Origin: Candidatus Tidjanibacter faecipullorum | Lineage (GTDB): Bacteria; Bacteroidota; Bacteroidia; Bacteroidales; Rikenellaceae | Direction: 5' to 3' | Assembly: GCA_019116245.1 (NCBI GenBank) | Contig: DXCC01000017.1 | Coordinates: forward strand, 124,001 to 188,000 | DNA: 64,000 nucleotides | Shown: in pieces, positions 47,915-56,380 of the stretch | Layout: every line of letters starts with the position of its first letter | Numbering within the stretch: position 1 is the first letter of the stretch | The notes under the pieces: model-generated | Told to the model about the DNA's origin: nothing | The model's input: only the letters and a program-made list of their open reading frames with translations | The model's database searches: none | Translations under genes and position numbers: made by a program

Positions 47915-49131
47915 ACGAAGGGGTGAAAGTGAGCATTGCCGGCATCGCCTTTCGGCTCGACGCCGGGGCTTACGAGGTGCTGAAGGCCTATCTCGACCGG
48001 TTGGAGGAGGGATATGCCAAACGGTCCGAGGGGCGCGAGATCATCGCCGACATCGAGGCGCGCCTGGCGGAGCTGCTGCTCGACCGGCAGCCCGAGGAGC
48101 AGGTCGTGAGCGAGGCGCTGGCCCGCTCCGTCGTTGAACAGCTCGGTCTGCCGGACGATCTGGACGAGACCGAACCGGTGACGGGACGCATCCCCAAACG
48201 GTTACACCGCAATCCGGATGGCGCCCTGCTCGGTGGAGTATGTTCGGGCATTGCTGCCTATTTCCATATCGACACGGTGTGGGTGCGGCTGGGATTCTTC
48301 CTGCCGCTGTTCCTGCTGATCCTGTGTACGGCCCTCGGGCTGGACGGTGACGTGGAGGATTTCTTCGCCATTCTGTTCGGTCTGTGCGTGCTGCTCTATC
48401 CGGTGCTGTGGATCATCGTGCCGATGGCGCGCACGCCCCGTCAGAAACTAGAGATGTCCGGCCGGCGGGTCACCGCCTCGGCCATCCGCCAGTCGTTCGA
48501 GCAGGACGCTTCCGCCATGCCCTCCTCGCCACGCCGCCAGCGGGCGGCCGGGGTGTGGGCCGACCTCTTCTACGGCCTGGGACGCGTACTGCTTGTCCTG
48601 CTGAAGGTCATCGTCTTCTGTGCGCTGCTTGCGCTGGGAGCCATCATCGTGGGATGTCTGGTGTGCATCGTCATCCTGCTGAGCAGCAGCGAGCTGTTCG
48701 GATTCGGTTATCTGCAGGAGGCACTGCAGGGTATGGTAGGCATCACGCCGGTGCTCTACGTCATCCTGTTGCTCGTGGCCGTGCTGCTTCCGCTCGTGCT
48801 GCTGGGTTACTTCCTGATCTGTCTGCTACTCGGCCGTTCGTGCAACCGGACCTTCATGACGGTTCTTGGGGTGCTTTGGATCCTGCTGGCCGTCTATCTG
48901 TCGGTCGTCTCGCTGCGGAATGGCGATACGCTGCGCGAGGCGCCGTTCCGGATGGAGGAGCGTTGGGAACGTGACCGGGGCCGCTGGGAGGACGCCTGGG
49001 AGGAGCGTTGGGAAGAACGCTGGGACGAGCGCCGGGAACCGGTCGGACCGGGAGCGCCGCAATGGCGGGAGATCCGTTCCGACAAGCCGGGCCCCGCACC
49101 GGCGGCTGACCGTAACCTATTGTTGAACTGA
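47911..49131 (+). CDS. Large PspC-domain protein with multiple membrane helices
   Basis: A 406-residue protein. The soluble N-terminal region (about 1-90) repeats the pattern of the first PspC gene (VSIAGIAFRLDAGAYEVLKA vs LNVRIGSVAFVLDEDAYYML). The PspC domain begins NPDGALLGGVCSGIAAYFHI (about 107-126), and about five further membrane helices follow. The C-terminus is a charged WEERWEERWDERRE repeat. The start overlaps the padR stop (ATGA), so translation is coupled. Confidence 0.88.
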   Translation: MNEGVKVSIAGIAFRLDAGAYEVLKAYLDRLEEGYAKRSEGREIIADIEARLAELLLDRQPEEQVVSEALARSVVEQLGLPDDLDETEPVTGRIPKRLHRNPDGALLGGVCSGIAAYFHIDTVWVRLGFFLPLFLLILCTALGLDGDVEDFFAILFGLCVLLYPVLWIIVPMARTPRQKLEMSGRRVTASAIRQSFEQDASAMPSSPRRQRAAGVWADLFYGLGRVLLVLLKVIVFCALLALGAIIVGCLVCIVILLSSSELFGFGYLQEALQGMVGITPVLYVILLLVAVLLPLVLLGYFLICLLLGRSCNRTFMTVLGVLWILLAVYLSVVSLRNGDTLREAPFRMEERWERDRGRWEDAWEERWEERWDERREPVGPGAPQWREIRSDKPGPAPAADRNLLLN

Positions 49132-49148
49132 TATAAATAAACGAAATT

Positions 49149-49526
49149 ATGGAAATTATGCAGGAAGATCGATCCCGAAACGATCGTCCGGAGCCCCGCC
49201 GGGCCGACCTGCCGGCCGGCAAGATCTATCTGGGGGCCGTATTGGTGGTAGCCGGTCTGGTATGGCTGGCCTACAATGTCCATTGGATCGGATTCGGAGT
49301 TTTCCGGGTCATCTTCTCGTGGCAGATGCTGCTGGTGCTGATCGGCGGCTATCTGTTGGCTCTGCGTCAGTGGAGTGCGGGGGCCATCATCGGCTGCCTC
49401 GGCCTGTTCTTTGTTGTGACCGACTGGTTCGGTCTGGACTTTTCGTTCGGACGGGTCGTGCTGCCGCTGGCCGTGATCGCCGTGGGTGTCGCGCTGATCG
49501 TTTCGCGCACCGGCCGACGCAGATAG
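49149..49526 (+). CDS. LiaF-like/DUF5668 membrane protein
   Basis: A 125-residue protein with three or four helices (AGKIYLGAVLVVAGLVWLAY and RVVLPLAVIAVGVALIVSRT), matching the LiaI-LiaF-like transmembrane region. It ends the PspC/PadR operon. The first codons (MEIMQEDRSRN) resemble those of the short PspC gene (MEIMNDNRSTK), which may reflect duplication of the translation-start region. Confidence 0.85.
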   Translation: MEIMQEDRSRNDRPEPRRADLPAGKIYLGAVLVVAGLVWLAYNVHWIGFGVFRVIFSWQMLLVLIGGYLLALRQWSAGAIIGCLGLFFVVTDWFGLDFSFGRVVLPLAVIAVGVALIVSRTGRRR

Positions 49527-49545
49527 TATTGTGTTGTAGTGGAGA

Positions 49546-49582
49546 CAGGGCCTGCTGCCGGGAGTTCCGGCGGCAGGCCCTG
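49546..49582. terminator. Hairpin between the PspC operon and the converging PH-domain gene
   Basis: A 16-bp stem CAGGGCCTGCTGCCGG / CCGGCGGCAGGCCCTG with one mismatch. The T tract is weak. Confidence 0.65.
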
Positions 49583-49604
49583 TCGTTTCTGGCGGGAGTC
49601 GGCG

Positions 49605-50150
49605 TCAGCCGTTGTTCTCATCCGGGGTTTGCAGCTGTTCCTGGCGGCGGTGCATGGCCTGGCGGACGGTGCGGATCAGCTCGTCGGGTTCGGGGCAGCT
49701 CACAATGTAGCGCTGGTCGGTGATGTCGGTAATCTCGACCAGGTTCCGGCGTTCGCGGCAGTAGAGTTTGACCGTCTCCCAGCGTCGGGTGTCGAAGTAA
49801 TAGCCGTAGTAGCCGAAGAAGCCGTAGCCGCCCAGCAGGACGTATTTGTCATGCAGGGCATCCGGCCCCACGCGGCGGATGGAGCGCAGGTCGGCGTAGG
49901 CGATGCGGGTGATCTCGACGACGCAGTGGATCTCGAGGGCGGTATCGCTCACGAGCGTGTAGCGGGGGATGGACATGATGTGCAGCAGCAGGATGGCACC
50001 GGCCAGCGATGCGGCCCAGGCGATCATGTAGCCGCCCTCGCCCCAGAGGAGCCAGACGACCAGCAGCACGATGACCGTCACCGCACACCACATGACCGTC
50101 AGCCGGCGGCTGCGGCGATCCGTGTCGCCTGTGGGAAAACGTTGTGTCAT
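49605..50150 (-). CDS. Membrane protein with PH-like domain
   Basis: A 181-residue protein with two N-terminal helices (VMWCAVTVIVLLVVWLLWGE and WAASLAGAILLLHIMSI). A bacterial PH-like domain follows, in which IPRYTLVSDTALEIHCVVEI, TRIAYADLRSIRR and YFDTRRWETVKLYCRERRNL are typical strands. The start MTQRFPTGDT is chosen; the upstream frame overlaps ispD. It follows ispD by 4 bp. Function unknown. Confidence 0.82.
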   Translation of the reverse strand: MTQRFPTGDTDRRSRRLTVMWCAVTVIVLLVVWLLWGEGGYMIAWAASLAGAILLLHIMSIPRYTLVSDTALEIHCVVEITRIAYADLRSIRRVGPDALHDKYVLLGGYGFFGYYGYYFDTRRWETVKLYCRERRNLVEITDITDQRYIVSCPEPDELIRTVRQAMHRRQEQLQTPDENNG

Positions 50151-50154
50151 GGTT

Positions 50155-50871
50155 TCAGTTTTGTGTTTGGACCAGGCCGGCCTCGACGAGCAGGCGTGCC
50201 AGGGCGAGGTCTTCGGGCGTGGTGATCTTGATGTTGTACTTTTCGCCCTCACACAGCGTGACGGGCGTGCCGGCCGCTTCGACCACCGAGGCGTCGTCGG
50301 TGAAGGAGGGACGGCCGGGCTGGCGGTAGGCTGCGCGCAGCAGGTCGGCCCGGAAGATTTGCGGGGTCTGGATGGCGCGCAGCGTGTCGCGGTCGATGAT
50401 CCGGTTGCCCGAGGCATCCACCGTGCGGAACGAGTCGGCGGGCCGTACGGCGGGAATGGCCGAGCCGTGGGCGGCGGCCGTGGCGATGCAGGTGCGGATC
50501 AGCGCGCTGCTCACCAGCGGGCGCACGCCGTCGTGCACCGCGATCAGGTCGCAGGGGCCGAGGGCCGCCAGACCGTTACGGACCGATTCGAAACGGGTGG
50601 CGCCGCCCGTGCAGAGGCGGTGGAACGGTATCGCGGGGCGTTCGCGGCAGATGGCCTGCCAGCGTGCCGTTTCGGCGGCGGGCAGCACGACGACGATTTC
50701 GGCGTCCGGCAGCGTGTCGGTAAAGCGACGCAGGGTGGTCTCCAGGATGGTGGCTCCCTCGCGCAGCATCAGAAACTGTTTCGGGATCGGGCTGCCCATG
50801 CGCTGGCCCGAACCGCCGGCGACGAGGATGACGCCGGTGCGCAGGGCGTTGAGGGGAGTGGAATCGTTCAT
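50155..50871 (-). CDS. ispD: 2-C-methyl-D-erythritol 4-phosphate cytidylyltransferase
   Basis: A 238-residue nucleotidyltransferase of the MEP isoprenoid pathway. The CTP-binding loop VILVAGGSGQRMGSPIPKQF lies near residue 14, AVHDGVRPLVS near 115 and IQTPQIFR near 168, the last being the IspD QTPQ motif. It overlaps the upstream SDR gene by 4 bp and is followed closely by the PH-domain gene. Confidence 0.95.
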   Translation of the reverse strand: MNDSTPLNALRTGVILVAGGSGQRMGSPIPKQFLMLREGATILETTLRRFTDTLPDAEIVVVLPAAETARWQAICRERPAIPFHRLCTGGATRFESVRNGLAALGPCDLIAVHDGVRPLVSSALIRTCIATAAAHGSAIPAVRPADSFRTVDASGNRIIDRDTLRAIQTPQIFRADLLRAAYRQPGRPSFTDDASVVEAAGTPVTLCEGEKYNIKITTPEDLALARLLVEAGLVQTQN

Positions 50872-51926
50872 GATCGTTCGGTTTTACGGGGGCGGTAGTA
50901 GCGGACCACGCGGCGGATCGTCTCTTCGAGCGGGGTGTAGCGGAAACCGTAGCGGCGGACGATCCGGTTCCCGTCGTAGCGGACGTGGCGCAGGACGCTG
51001 CCCAGATTTTCGCGCGTGACGGCCCGGTCGGCGATGAGGTGCAGCCGGATGGCGGCCTGCATGGCGTCGTAGGCCAGGTTGACGGCGCCGCGCCCGATGG
51101 GGATGAAGGGACGCGGCCGGCCGGCCGCCCGGGCGGACAGCGTGATGAGCTGCCGGTAGCTGAGGTCGCCGGCCGAGAGGATGAAGCGCTGGCCGACGGC
51201 GTCGGGGCGGCTGTCGAGCAGGACAAGGGCCCGGGCCACGTCGTGGACATCCACATAGGCCATCAGGCCGTTCGTGTAGAAGGGCTGGCCGCAGCTGATG
51301 GCCGGAATCAGGGCGGCGCTGTTGCCCGCTGCGGGGTCGCCTTCGCCCAGGATGACGCCGGGCAGCACCGTGACGACCGGCAGACCGGCCGCCGCGCCGC
51401 GTCGGATCTCCTCCTCGGCGTGGTATTTGCTCCGCCCGTAGGCGGCGTAATGTGCGATGTCGTCCGGCTCGCACGTCTCCGTAACGGGCTCTCCGGGTGA
51501 GGCGGGGTCTCCCAGCGCCGAGATGGAGCTGATGTGGAGCAGTTTGCGGATGCCGGCCTGCAGGCACCAGTCGGTGATGCAGCGGGCGATGGAAACGTTG
51601 TTGTCGATCAGCTCCTGCGACGAGAGACGGCCCGACATGATGCGCGCGGCGCAGTTGAAGAGCGTGTCGATGTGCGGCATCAGCCCGGTCAGCCGCGCGG
51701 GATCGTCCAGCTCCGTTTCGACGATATGCAGTACCCCTTCCGGTTCGGCCACGCCAAGTCGCCGGAGCGTGGCGCGGATGTTGGCCACGCGGGCCTTGCG
51801 GCGCACCACGAGGGTGATGTTCCGGTAGCCCGCCCGCAACAGTTCGGCCACCAGGTGGCAGCCGACCATGCCGGTTGCGCCGGTGACCGCCACGGGACGG
51901 TCGAAGAAGTCGGAGGGATTATCCAT
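50868..51926 (-). CDS. NAD-dependent epimerase/dehydratase (extended SDR)
   Basis: A 352-residue Rossmann protein: VTGATGMVGCHLVAELLRAG at the N-terminus, a Ser in HISSISALG and the catalytic YGRSKYHAEEE pair (Y-x-x-x-K). It acts on an unknown nucleotide-sugar or related alcohol/ketone. It overlaps the flavoprotein-like gene upstream by 8 bp and ispD downstream by 4 bp. Confidence 0.88.
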   Translation of the reverse strand: MDNPSDFFDRPVAVTGATGMVGCHLVAELLRAGYRNITLVVRRKARVANIRATLRRLGVAEPEGVLHIVETELDDPARLTGLMPHIDTLFNCAARIMSGRLSSQELIDNNVSIARCITDWCLQAGIRKLLHISSISALGDPASPGEPVTETCEPDDIAHYAAYGRSKYHAEEEIRRGAAAGLPVVTVLPGVILGEGDPAAGNSAALIPAISCGQPFYTNGLMAYVDVHDVARALVLLDSRPDAVGQRFILSAGDLSYRQLITLSARAAGRPRPFIPIGRGAVNLAYDAMQAAIRLHLIADRAVTRENLGSVLRHVRYDGNRIVRRYGFRYTPLEETIRRVVRYYRPRKTERS

Positions 51927-52374
51927 GCCAGATCAGCTTTTTGCCGAAGCCCAGTTTGTTGTCGGTCAGCTTCAGCAGGGTGGGGGCGAGCGTCCACAGC
52001 GTCAGGTCGGCCACCGCCGCATAGGGGAAGCGGCGCAGGTAGGCGTTGCGCGCCTCCTGCAGCAGGTCCCCCTCGGGGCGTTCGGCCAGCCCCTCGATCT
52101 GCAGTCCCTGTACCAGCCCCACCGTGCGGGTCTCCAGCACGACGGAGGCGGCCACCTGTGCGCAGGCGGCCATCTCGCTGCCGTGGCGCGTGGTCGTGTC
52201 GGTCGTGAAGACGAAGCGGTTGCGTTCGGGCAGGTAGGCGTAGAAAAGGTTGGCGCAGTAGGGCGTACCTGTCGCCGATACGGTGGCCAGCGTCAGGACG
52301 TGGTGGCGGCCGATGAAGCGCACAATGCGGGGATCGACGGCTTCCGGGGCGGAAACGGGTGTGGGGTCGGACAT
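51919..52374 (-). CDS. Pyridoxamine 5'-phosphate oxidase-like flavin-binding protein
   Basis: A 151-residue split-barrel protein: RHHVLTLATVSATGTPYCAN, then RFVFTTDTTTRHGSEMAACA and AASVVLETRTVGLVQGLQIE, the PNPOx-like FMN/F420-binding pattern. Real cofactor and substrate are unknown. I start at MSDPTPVSAP because the upstream alternative is a TTG. It lies just downstream of the M23 peptidase gene. Confidence 0.85.
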   Translation of the reverse strand: MSDPTPVSAPEAVDPRIVRFIGRHHVLTLATVSATGTPYCANLFYAYLPERNRFVFTTDTTTRHGSEMAACAQVAASVVLETRTVGLVQGLQIEGLAERPEGDLLQEARNAYLRRFPYAAVADLTLWTLAPTLLKLTDNKLGFGKKLIWHG

Positions 52375-52387
52375 GGCGGGCGGCAAT

Positions 52388-53740
52388 TTAGTGTGACTGG
52401 GAGTTGACGTCGGGGTCGGTGGCTTCGGCCGGATAGTCGAGGCTCCGCACCTTGAGCGAGTCGGCCACCTCGCCGGTCAGTTCGGCGACGATGCGGCTCT
52501 TGATCGAGTCGAAGGCGGGGCGGTTGCGCTCCTCGATCGGCTCGACCGGATCGGAGGGGATGCGCAGCGGGTCGATCGGCGTGCCGTTCTTCCAGATGCG
52601 GAAGTCGAGGTGGGGACCCGTCGAGGCGCCCGTGCTGCCCACATAGGCGATCAGGTCGCCCTGCGAGACCCGTTTGCCCACCGTGATACCTTTGGCGTAG
52701 CCGCGCAGGTGGAGATAGCCCGACACATAGCCGTTCGCATGGCGGATCTTGAGGTAGTTGCCGCCTCCTTTCGGATCCCACTGGCGGGCGATCACCGTGC
52801 CGTCGGCAATCGCCACGACGGGGGTGCCGGAGGGTGCGGCGTAGTCCACCCCGTAGTGGGGGCGTCGGATCTTGTAGATCGGGTGCATGCGCGACCCGGT
52901 GAAGCGCGAACTGATGCGCGTATATTTCAGCGGTGCTTTCAGGAACTGGCGCCGCAGGCTGTTGCCCTCCTCGTCCCAGTAGGCAAGGCGGCCGTCCTGG
53001 CGGAAGGGGATGGCGCGGTAGAGTTTGCCTTCGTGGCGGAACTCGGCGCCCCAGATCATGCCCGTGCCGACCCGGGTGGTGTCAATCCACCGCTCGTCGA
53101 AGATGACCGTGAATTCGTCTCCCTCCTGCAGCCCGAAGAAATCGACGCTCCAGCCGAAGATGTCCTCCACCTCGCAGGGCAGGCTGGCGGGCATGCCGGC
53201 TGCCATGGCGGCCATCCACAGCGAATTGACCTCCCTGGTGATGCGGGCGGTCTCCTTGCGGCGGATCAGGTTCACCTCCTTGCTCTCCTTGCGGACGGTG
53301 ACCGAGTCGCCGATCAGGGTGACGACCACGTAGTCGATCGGGGTGGTCTCGTAGACAAAATGACGCAGGTGGCGTTTGTCGAGCGAATCCTTCTCCAGGA
53401 AGGCCGTGTAGGGGTGGTCGGCGCGCAGTCCGCGCATGTCGAAGGTCGGGCGCGAGGTGCGGTCGATGCGGTCGATGAGCGCCGGTCCGACGCCCAGACC
53501 ACCCAGAATGTGGGACAGGGTCTGGCCGGAGCGCACCTTGTCGGTGACCACGTCGTAGTTTTCGTAGGCGATGCCGTACATCAGGTCGGGCGAGGAGAGT
53601 GCCTCTTCGGCGCCGAAGCCCTCCTCCTCGGAGGCGCTGCGCTGGCAGCTGCGGACATTCAGCAGGATGGCGGCGGCGACCAGCAGTACACCGACGGTGA
53701 CGGCGATCGCGAGTTTGGCTTTTTTGTTGATCTTCTTCAT
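52388..53740 (-). CDS. M23 family metallopeptidase (LytM-like, membrane-anchored)
   Basis: A 450-residue protein with a signal-anchor helix (LAIAVTVGVLLVAAAILLNV, about 9-28). An OapA/LysM-like region follows, and a LytM domain lies at about 285-420. The zinc ligands are visible as MHPIYKIRRPHYGVDYAAPS (H-x8-D) and TGPHLDFRIW (H-x-H variant, H-L-D). The domain cleaves peptidoglycan cross-bridges. The third ligand pattern H-x-H reads H-L-D here; a nearby YLHLRG supplies the usual H-x-H pair. The upstream extension of the frame is not conserved. Confidence 0.87.
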   Translation of the reverse strand: MKKINKKAKLAIAVTVGVLLVAAAILLNVRSCQRSASEEEGFGAEEALSSPDLMYGIAYENYDVVTDKVRSGQTLSHILGGLGVGPALIDRIDRTSRPTFDMRGLRADHPYTAFLEKDSLDKRHLRHFVYETTPIDYVVVTLIGDSVTVRKESKEVNLIRRKETARITREVNSLWMAAMAAGMPASLPCEVEDIFGWSVDFFGLQEGDEFTVIFDERWIDTTRVGTGMIWGAEFRHEGKLYRAIPFRQDGRLAYWDEEGNSLRRQFLKAPLKYTRISSRFTGSRMHPIYKIRRPHYGVDYAAPSGTPVVAIADGTVIARQWDPKGGGNYLKIRHANGYVSGYLHLRGYAKGITVGKRVSQGDLIAYVGSTGASTGPHLDFRIWKNGTPIDPLRIPSDPVEPIEERNRPAFDSIKSRIVAELTGEVADSLKVRSLDYPAEATDPDVNSQSH

Positions 53741-53765
53741 GAAGCGTGTGGGGTGTTGGCGTGCG

Positions 53766-55778
53766 TTAGCGGTTGTTGTCGGTGGGGAGGAAGGAGTAGC
53801 GGTCGGAGTAGGCGAGCATCTGCTCGGCATACCCCGCCTGCGTCGTGCAGCGGATGTCGACGATGGCGCCCGAGGCGTCCGTGACGGGGGTGTAGGTCGG
53901 GTTTACGAAGCCGGCATAGGGACGGATGCCGAGACGGGCGTAGCGTTCGAGTACCTCGGCATGCAGCGCGGAGTCGACCCGGATGCCGTAGCGCTCTACC
54001 AGATCGCGTCCGGCCACGAAGTCGCCCTCCGACTTGATGCGCTGCACCTCGCGGAGCATGCGCCCGAAGATGGCGCGCAGGGCGTCGAAGTCGTTCACGA
54101 CGAAATAGGTCTTTTCCTCCTCTACCACCTGTTCGATCACCCGCCCGGCGGCGCCCAGGTCGCAGGCCCAGCGGCCGATCAACTGGCGGTTGCGCATGTG
54201 GGCCTGCTCGATCTGCTTGCCCGGCGCGATGCGCGCCAGCTGGGTGAAGAGTCCGTTGGAGATGTAGGAGGCATATTCGGCCCGGGCCACATCGGCGTCG
54301 GGAACCAGTCCCAGTTCGATCAGTTTCGGATCGGCGGCATAGTAGAGGCCGAACAGGTCGGCGCGCGCCTCCTCCAGTACGGAGCCGTACTGTTTCAACT
54401 CGTCGCCCCGCACCCCCGGCGCCAGCTGTCCGGAGCCGTGGCCGAGGCATTCGTGCAGGTCGGTGTGGAGGTTGTCGGCCAGCGTGCCATAGCGGGCGAT
54501 CCGCTCGCGGTCCTCGGCGCGGAGAATGAACTCCTCGAGGAATCCGTTGCCCTTGGCGTTCTCGGCGTAGGCGCGGGTGATGTTCTGGATGGTGACCGAT
54601 TTGGAACCGTACGTCTTGCGGATCCAGTCGGCGTTGGGCAGGTTGATGCCGATCGGCGTGGCGGGGTAGTTGTCGCCGCCCAGCATGGCCGCGTTGATGA
54701 CCTTGGCCGAAACGCCGCAGACCTTTTTCTTCTTGTATTTCTCCTGCACGGGCGAGTGATCCTCGAACCACTGGGCCTGTGCACTGACGGTTTCGGTGCG
54801 GCGGGTGGCCTCCTCGTCACGGAAATCGACCAGCGCTTCCCACGAAGCTTTGTAGCCCAGCGGGTCGCCGTAGGTCTCCGTGAAGCCGTTTACGAAATCG
54901 ACCGCGCTCTCCGTATCCCGCACCCAGCGGATGCTGAACCGGTCGTAGCTCTTCAGGTCGCCCGTGCGGTAGAAGTAGATCAGCGTGTCGATCACCTCCC
55001 GCTGGGTGGGGGAGGCAACCGCAGCGGCCCGTTCGAGCCATTCGACGATGCGCTCCAGCGCCGGCGAGTAGAGCCCTCCGATCCTCCAGACGCGCTCCTC
55101 GAGCGTGCCGTCGGCCCGTTTGACGAGCCGCGAGTTGAGCCCCACCGAGACGGGCTCGGGGTCGTCGGCATCGGTCATGCGGCGGTAGAAGGCCTCGGCT
55201 TCGGCCTGCGTGACCCCGTCGTAGTAGTTCATGGCGGAGCCTGTCAGCAGATCCTCGCCCGCCGTGCGGCACTCCCGTACGGCGCAGAAGGCTGGGTCAA
55301 AGAGCACCCGGCGCACGATGGCCGTCACCTGTGCGCGCGAGCCGAAGTCGAGCGGCAGCGCCTCGTCGGGCAGGGCGGCCAGCCGGGCGTCGAACCATGC
55401 CTCGGAGAATTCGGGCACGAACTTGTCGCCCGCATAGTGGTGGTGGATGCCGTTGGCGAACCAGATCTTTTTTAAATATTTTTCAAAACCGAGCCATTCG
55501 GCGGTCTGCGGGTCGGCGGTCCCGGCGCGGTAGACGGCCTCGAGCGTGCGGCGCACGACGAGGTTGTAGCGGCAGTTCTGGTCGTAGAGTATGTCGCGTC
55601 CGCAGAGGGCGGCCTCGGAGAGGTAGTAGATCAGCTGTTTTTGGGGAAGGGGCAGCTGATCGAAGCCGGGTACGTCGTAGCGGAGCACCCGGATGTCGTC
55701 GAAGGCATCGACGGTCTGGCCGGCGGCGGAGCAGGGTTGCGGTGCCGGTGCGGCGTTATCGTGGAGTTGTCGTGTCAT
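53766..55778 (-). CDS. Dipeptidyl peptidase III (M49)
   Basis: A 670-residue zinc exopeptidase. The M49 motif HECLGH is at 442-447, and the second motif EEARADLFG supplies Glu470. The HECLGH form matches the Bacteroides DPP III group. It releases dipeptides from short oligopeptides. No signal peptide is evident, so it is probably cytosolic. A promoter with TATCTTTG at 55814-55821 lies upstream. The gene is divergent from rpsO. Confidence 0.94.
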   Translation of the reverse strand: MTRQLHDNAAPAPQPCSAAGQTVDAFDDIRVLRYDVPGFDQLPLPQKQLIYYLSEAALCGRDILYDQNCRYNLVVRRTLEAVYRAGTADPQTAEWLGFEKYLKKIWFANGIHHHYAGDKFVPEFSEAWFDARLAALPDEALPLDFGSRAQVTAIVRRVLFDPAFCAVRECRTAGEDLLTGSAMNYYDGVTQAEAEAFYRRMTDADDPEPVSVGLNSRLVKRADGTLEERVWRIGGLYSPALERIVEWLERAAAVASPTQREVIDTLIYFYRTGDLKSYDRFSIRWVRDTESAVDFVNGFTETYGDPLGYKASWEALVDFRDEEATRRTETVSAQAQWFEDHSPVQEKYKKKKVCGVSAKVINAAMLGGDNYPATPIGINLPNADWIRKTYGSKSVTIQNITRAYAENAKGNGFLEEFILRAEDRERIARYGTLADNLHTDLHECLGHGSGQLAPGVRGDELKQYGSVLEEARADLFGLYYAADPKLIELGLVPDADVARAEYASYISNGLFTQLARIAPGKQIEQAHMRNRQLIGRWACDLGAAGRVIEQVVEEEKTYFVVNDFDALRAIFGRMLREVQRIKSEGDFVAGRDLVERYGIRVDSALHAEVLERYARLGIRPYAGFVNPTYTPVTDASGAIVDIRCTTQAGYAEQMLAYSDRYSFLPTDNNR

Positions 55779-55813
55779 AACATGGAAGAGGGCCGGAGCG
55801 ACCGGCCAACAGA

Positions 55814-55821
55814 CAAAGATA
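55814..55821 (-). promoter_or_regulatory. -7 element of the DPP III gene
   Basis: TATCTTTG on the minus strand, 36 bp before the start. Confidence 0.65.
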
Positions 55822-55900
55822 CGAAATAACGCCGGAAAACGGCAGGCCGGTATGCCCGCTACTAAAATAATGATAATGAAAGAAATTTACCGGGAATGAC

Positions 55901-55931
55901 TTGGCGCGACGGCAAAAAAGGTATATCTTTG
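55901..55931 (+). promoter_or_regulatory. Promoter of rpsO-pnp
   Basis: TTG (55901-55903), 20 bp, TATCTTTG (55924-55931), with a leader of about 65 nt. Confidence 0.75.
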
Positions 55932-55999
55932 CGCCACGCTTTGGTGTTACCCGGTAAGGCGGATGCATCGTAAAGCGGAACACTAAATAAAATTTTAGT

Positions 56000-56272
56000 A
56001 TGAGCTATTTAACAGCTGAGAAGAAGCAGGAGCTTTTTGGACAGTACGGTACTTCGAAGACCGACACCGGTTCGCCTGAGAGCCAGATCGCGCTCTTTTC
56101 CTACCGTATCAACCACCTTACGGAACACTTGAAGAGCAATCGCCACGACTACGGCACGCAGCGCGCGCTGCTGGGCCTGGTAGGTAAACGCCGCAAATTG
56201 CTCGATTATCTGAAAAAGGTGGATATCGAGCGTTACCGGTCTATCGTGAAGGCGCTGAATCTCAGAAAATAG
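56000..56272 (+). CDS. rpsO: Ribosomal protein uS15
   Basis: A 90-residue protein of typical length with TDTGSPESQIALFSYRINHL and HDYGTQRALLGLVGKRRKLL, the S15 signatures. It precedes pnp with a stem-loop between them, as in E. coli. Confidence 0.97.
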   Translation: MSYLTAEKKQELFGQYGTSKTDTGSPESQIALFSYRINHLTEHLKSNRHDYGTQRALLGLVGKRRKLLDYLKKVDIERYRSIVKALNLRK

Positions 56273-56297
56273 TACAGCTGCAAAAAAGGCTGAAGAC

Positions 56298-56340
56298 AAG
56301 CGAAGGCAATCGGAAGTCATTTTCGACATTGCCTTCGCTT
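56298..56340 (+). other. Intercistronic stem-loop between rpsO and pnp
   Basis: AAGCGAAGGCAAT and ATTGCCTTCGCTT form a perfect 13-bp stem with a 17-nt loop. No T tract follows, so this resembles the RNase III/processing hairpin that controls pnp mRNA in E. coli. Confidence 0.75.
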
Positions 56341-56380
56341 TGCTTAAGGAGAGAAGACACTTTTAGAAGGATAGAAAATA

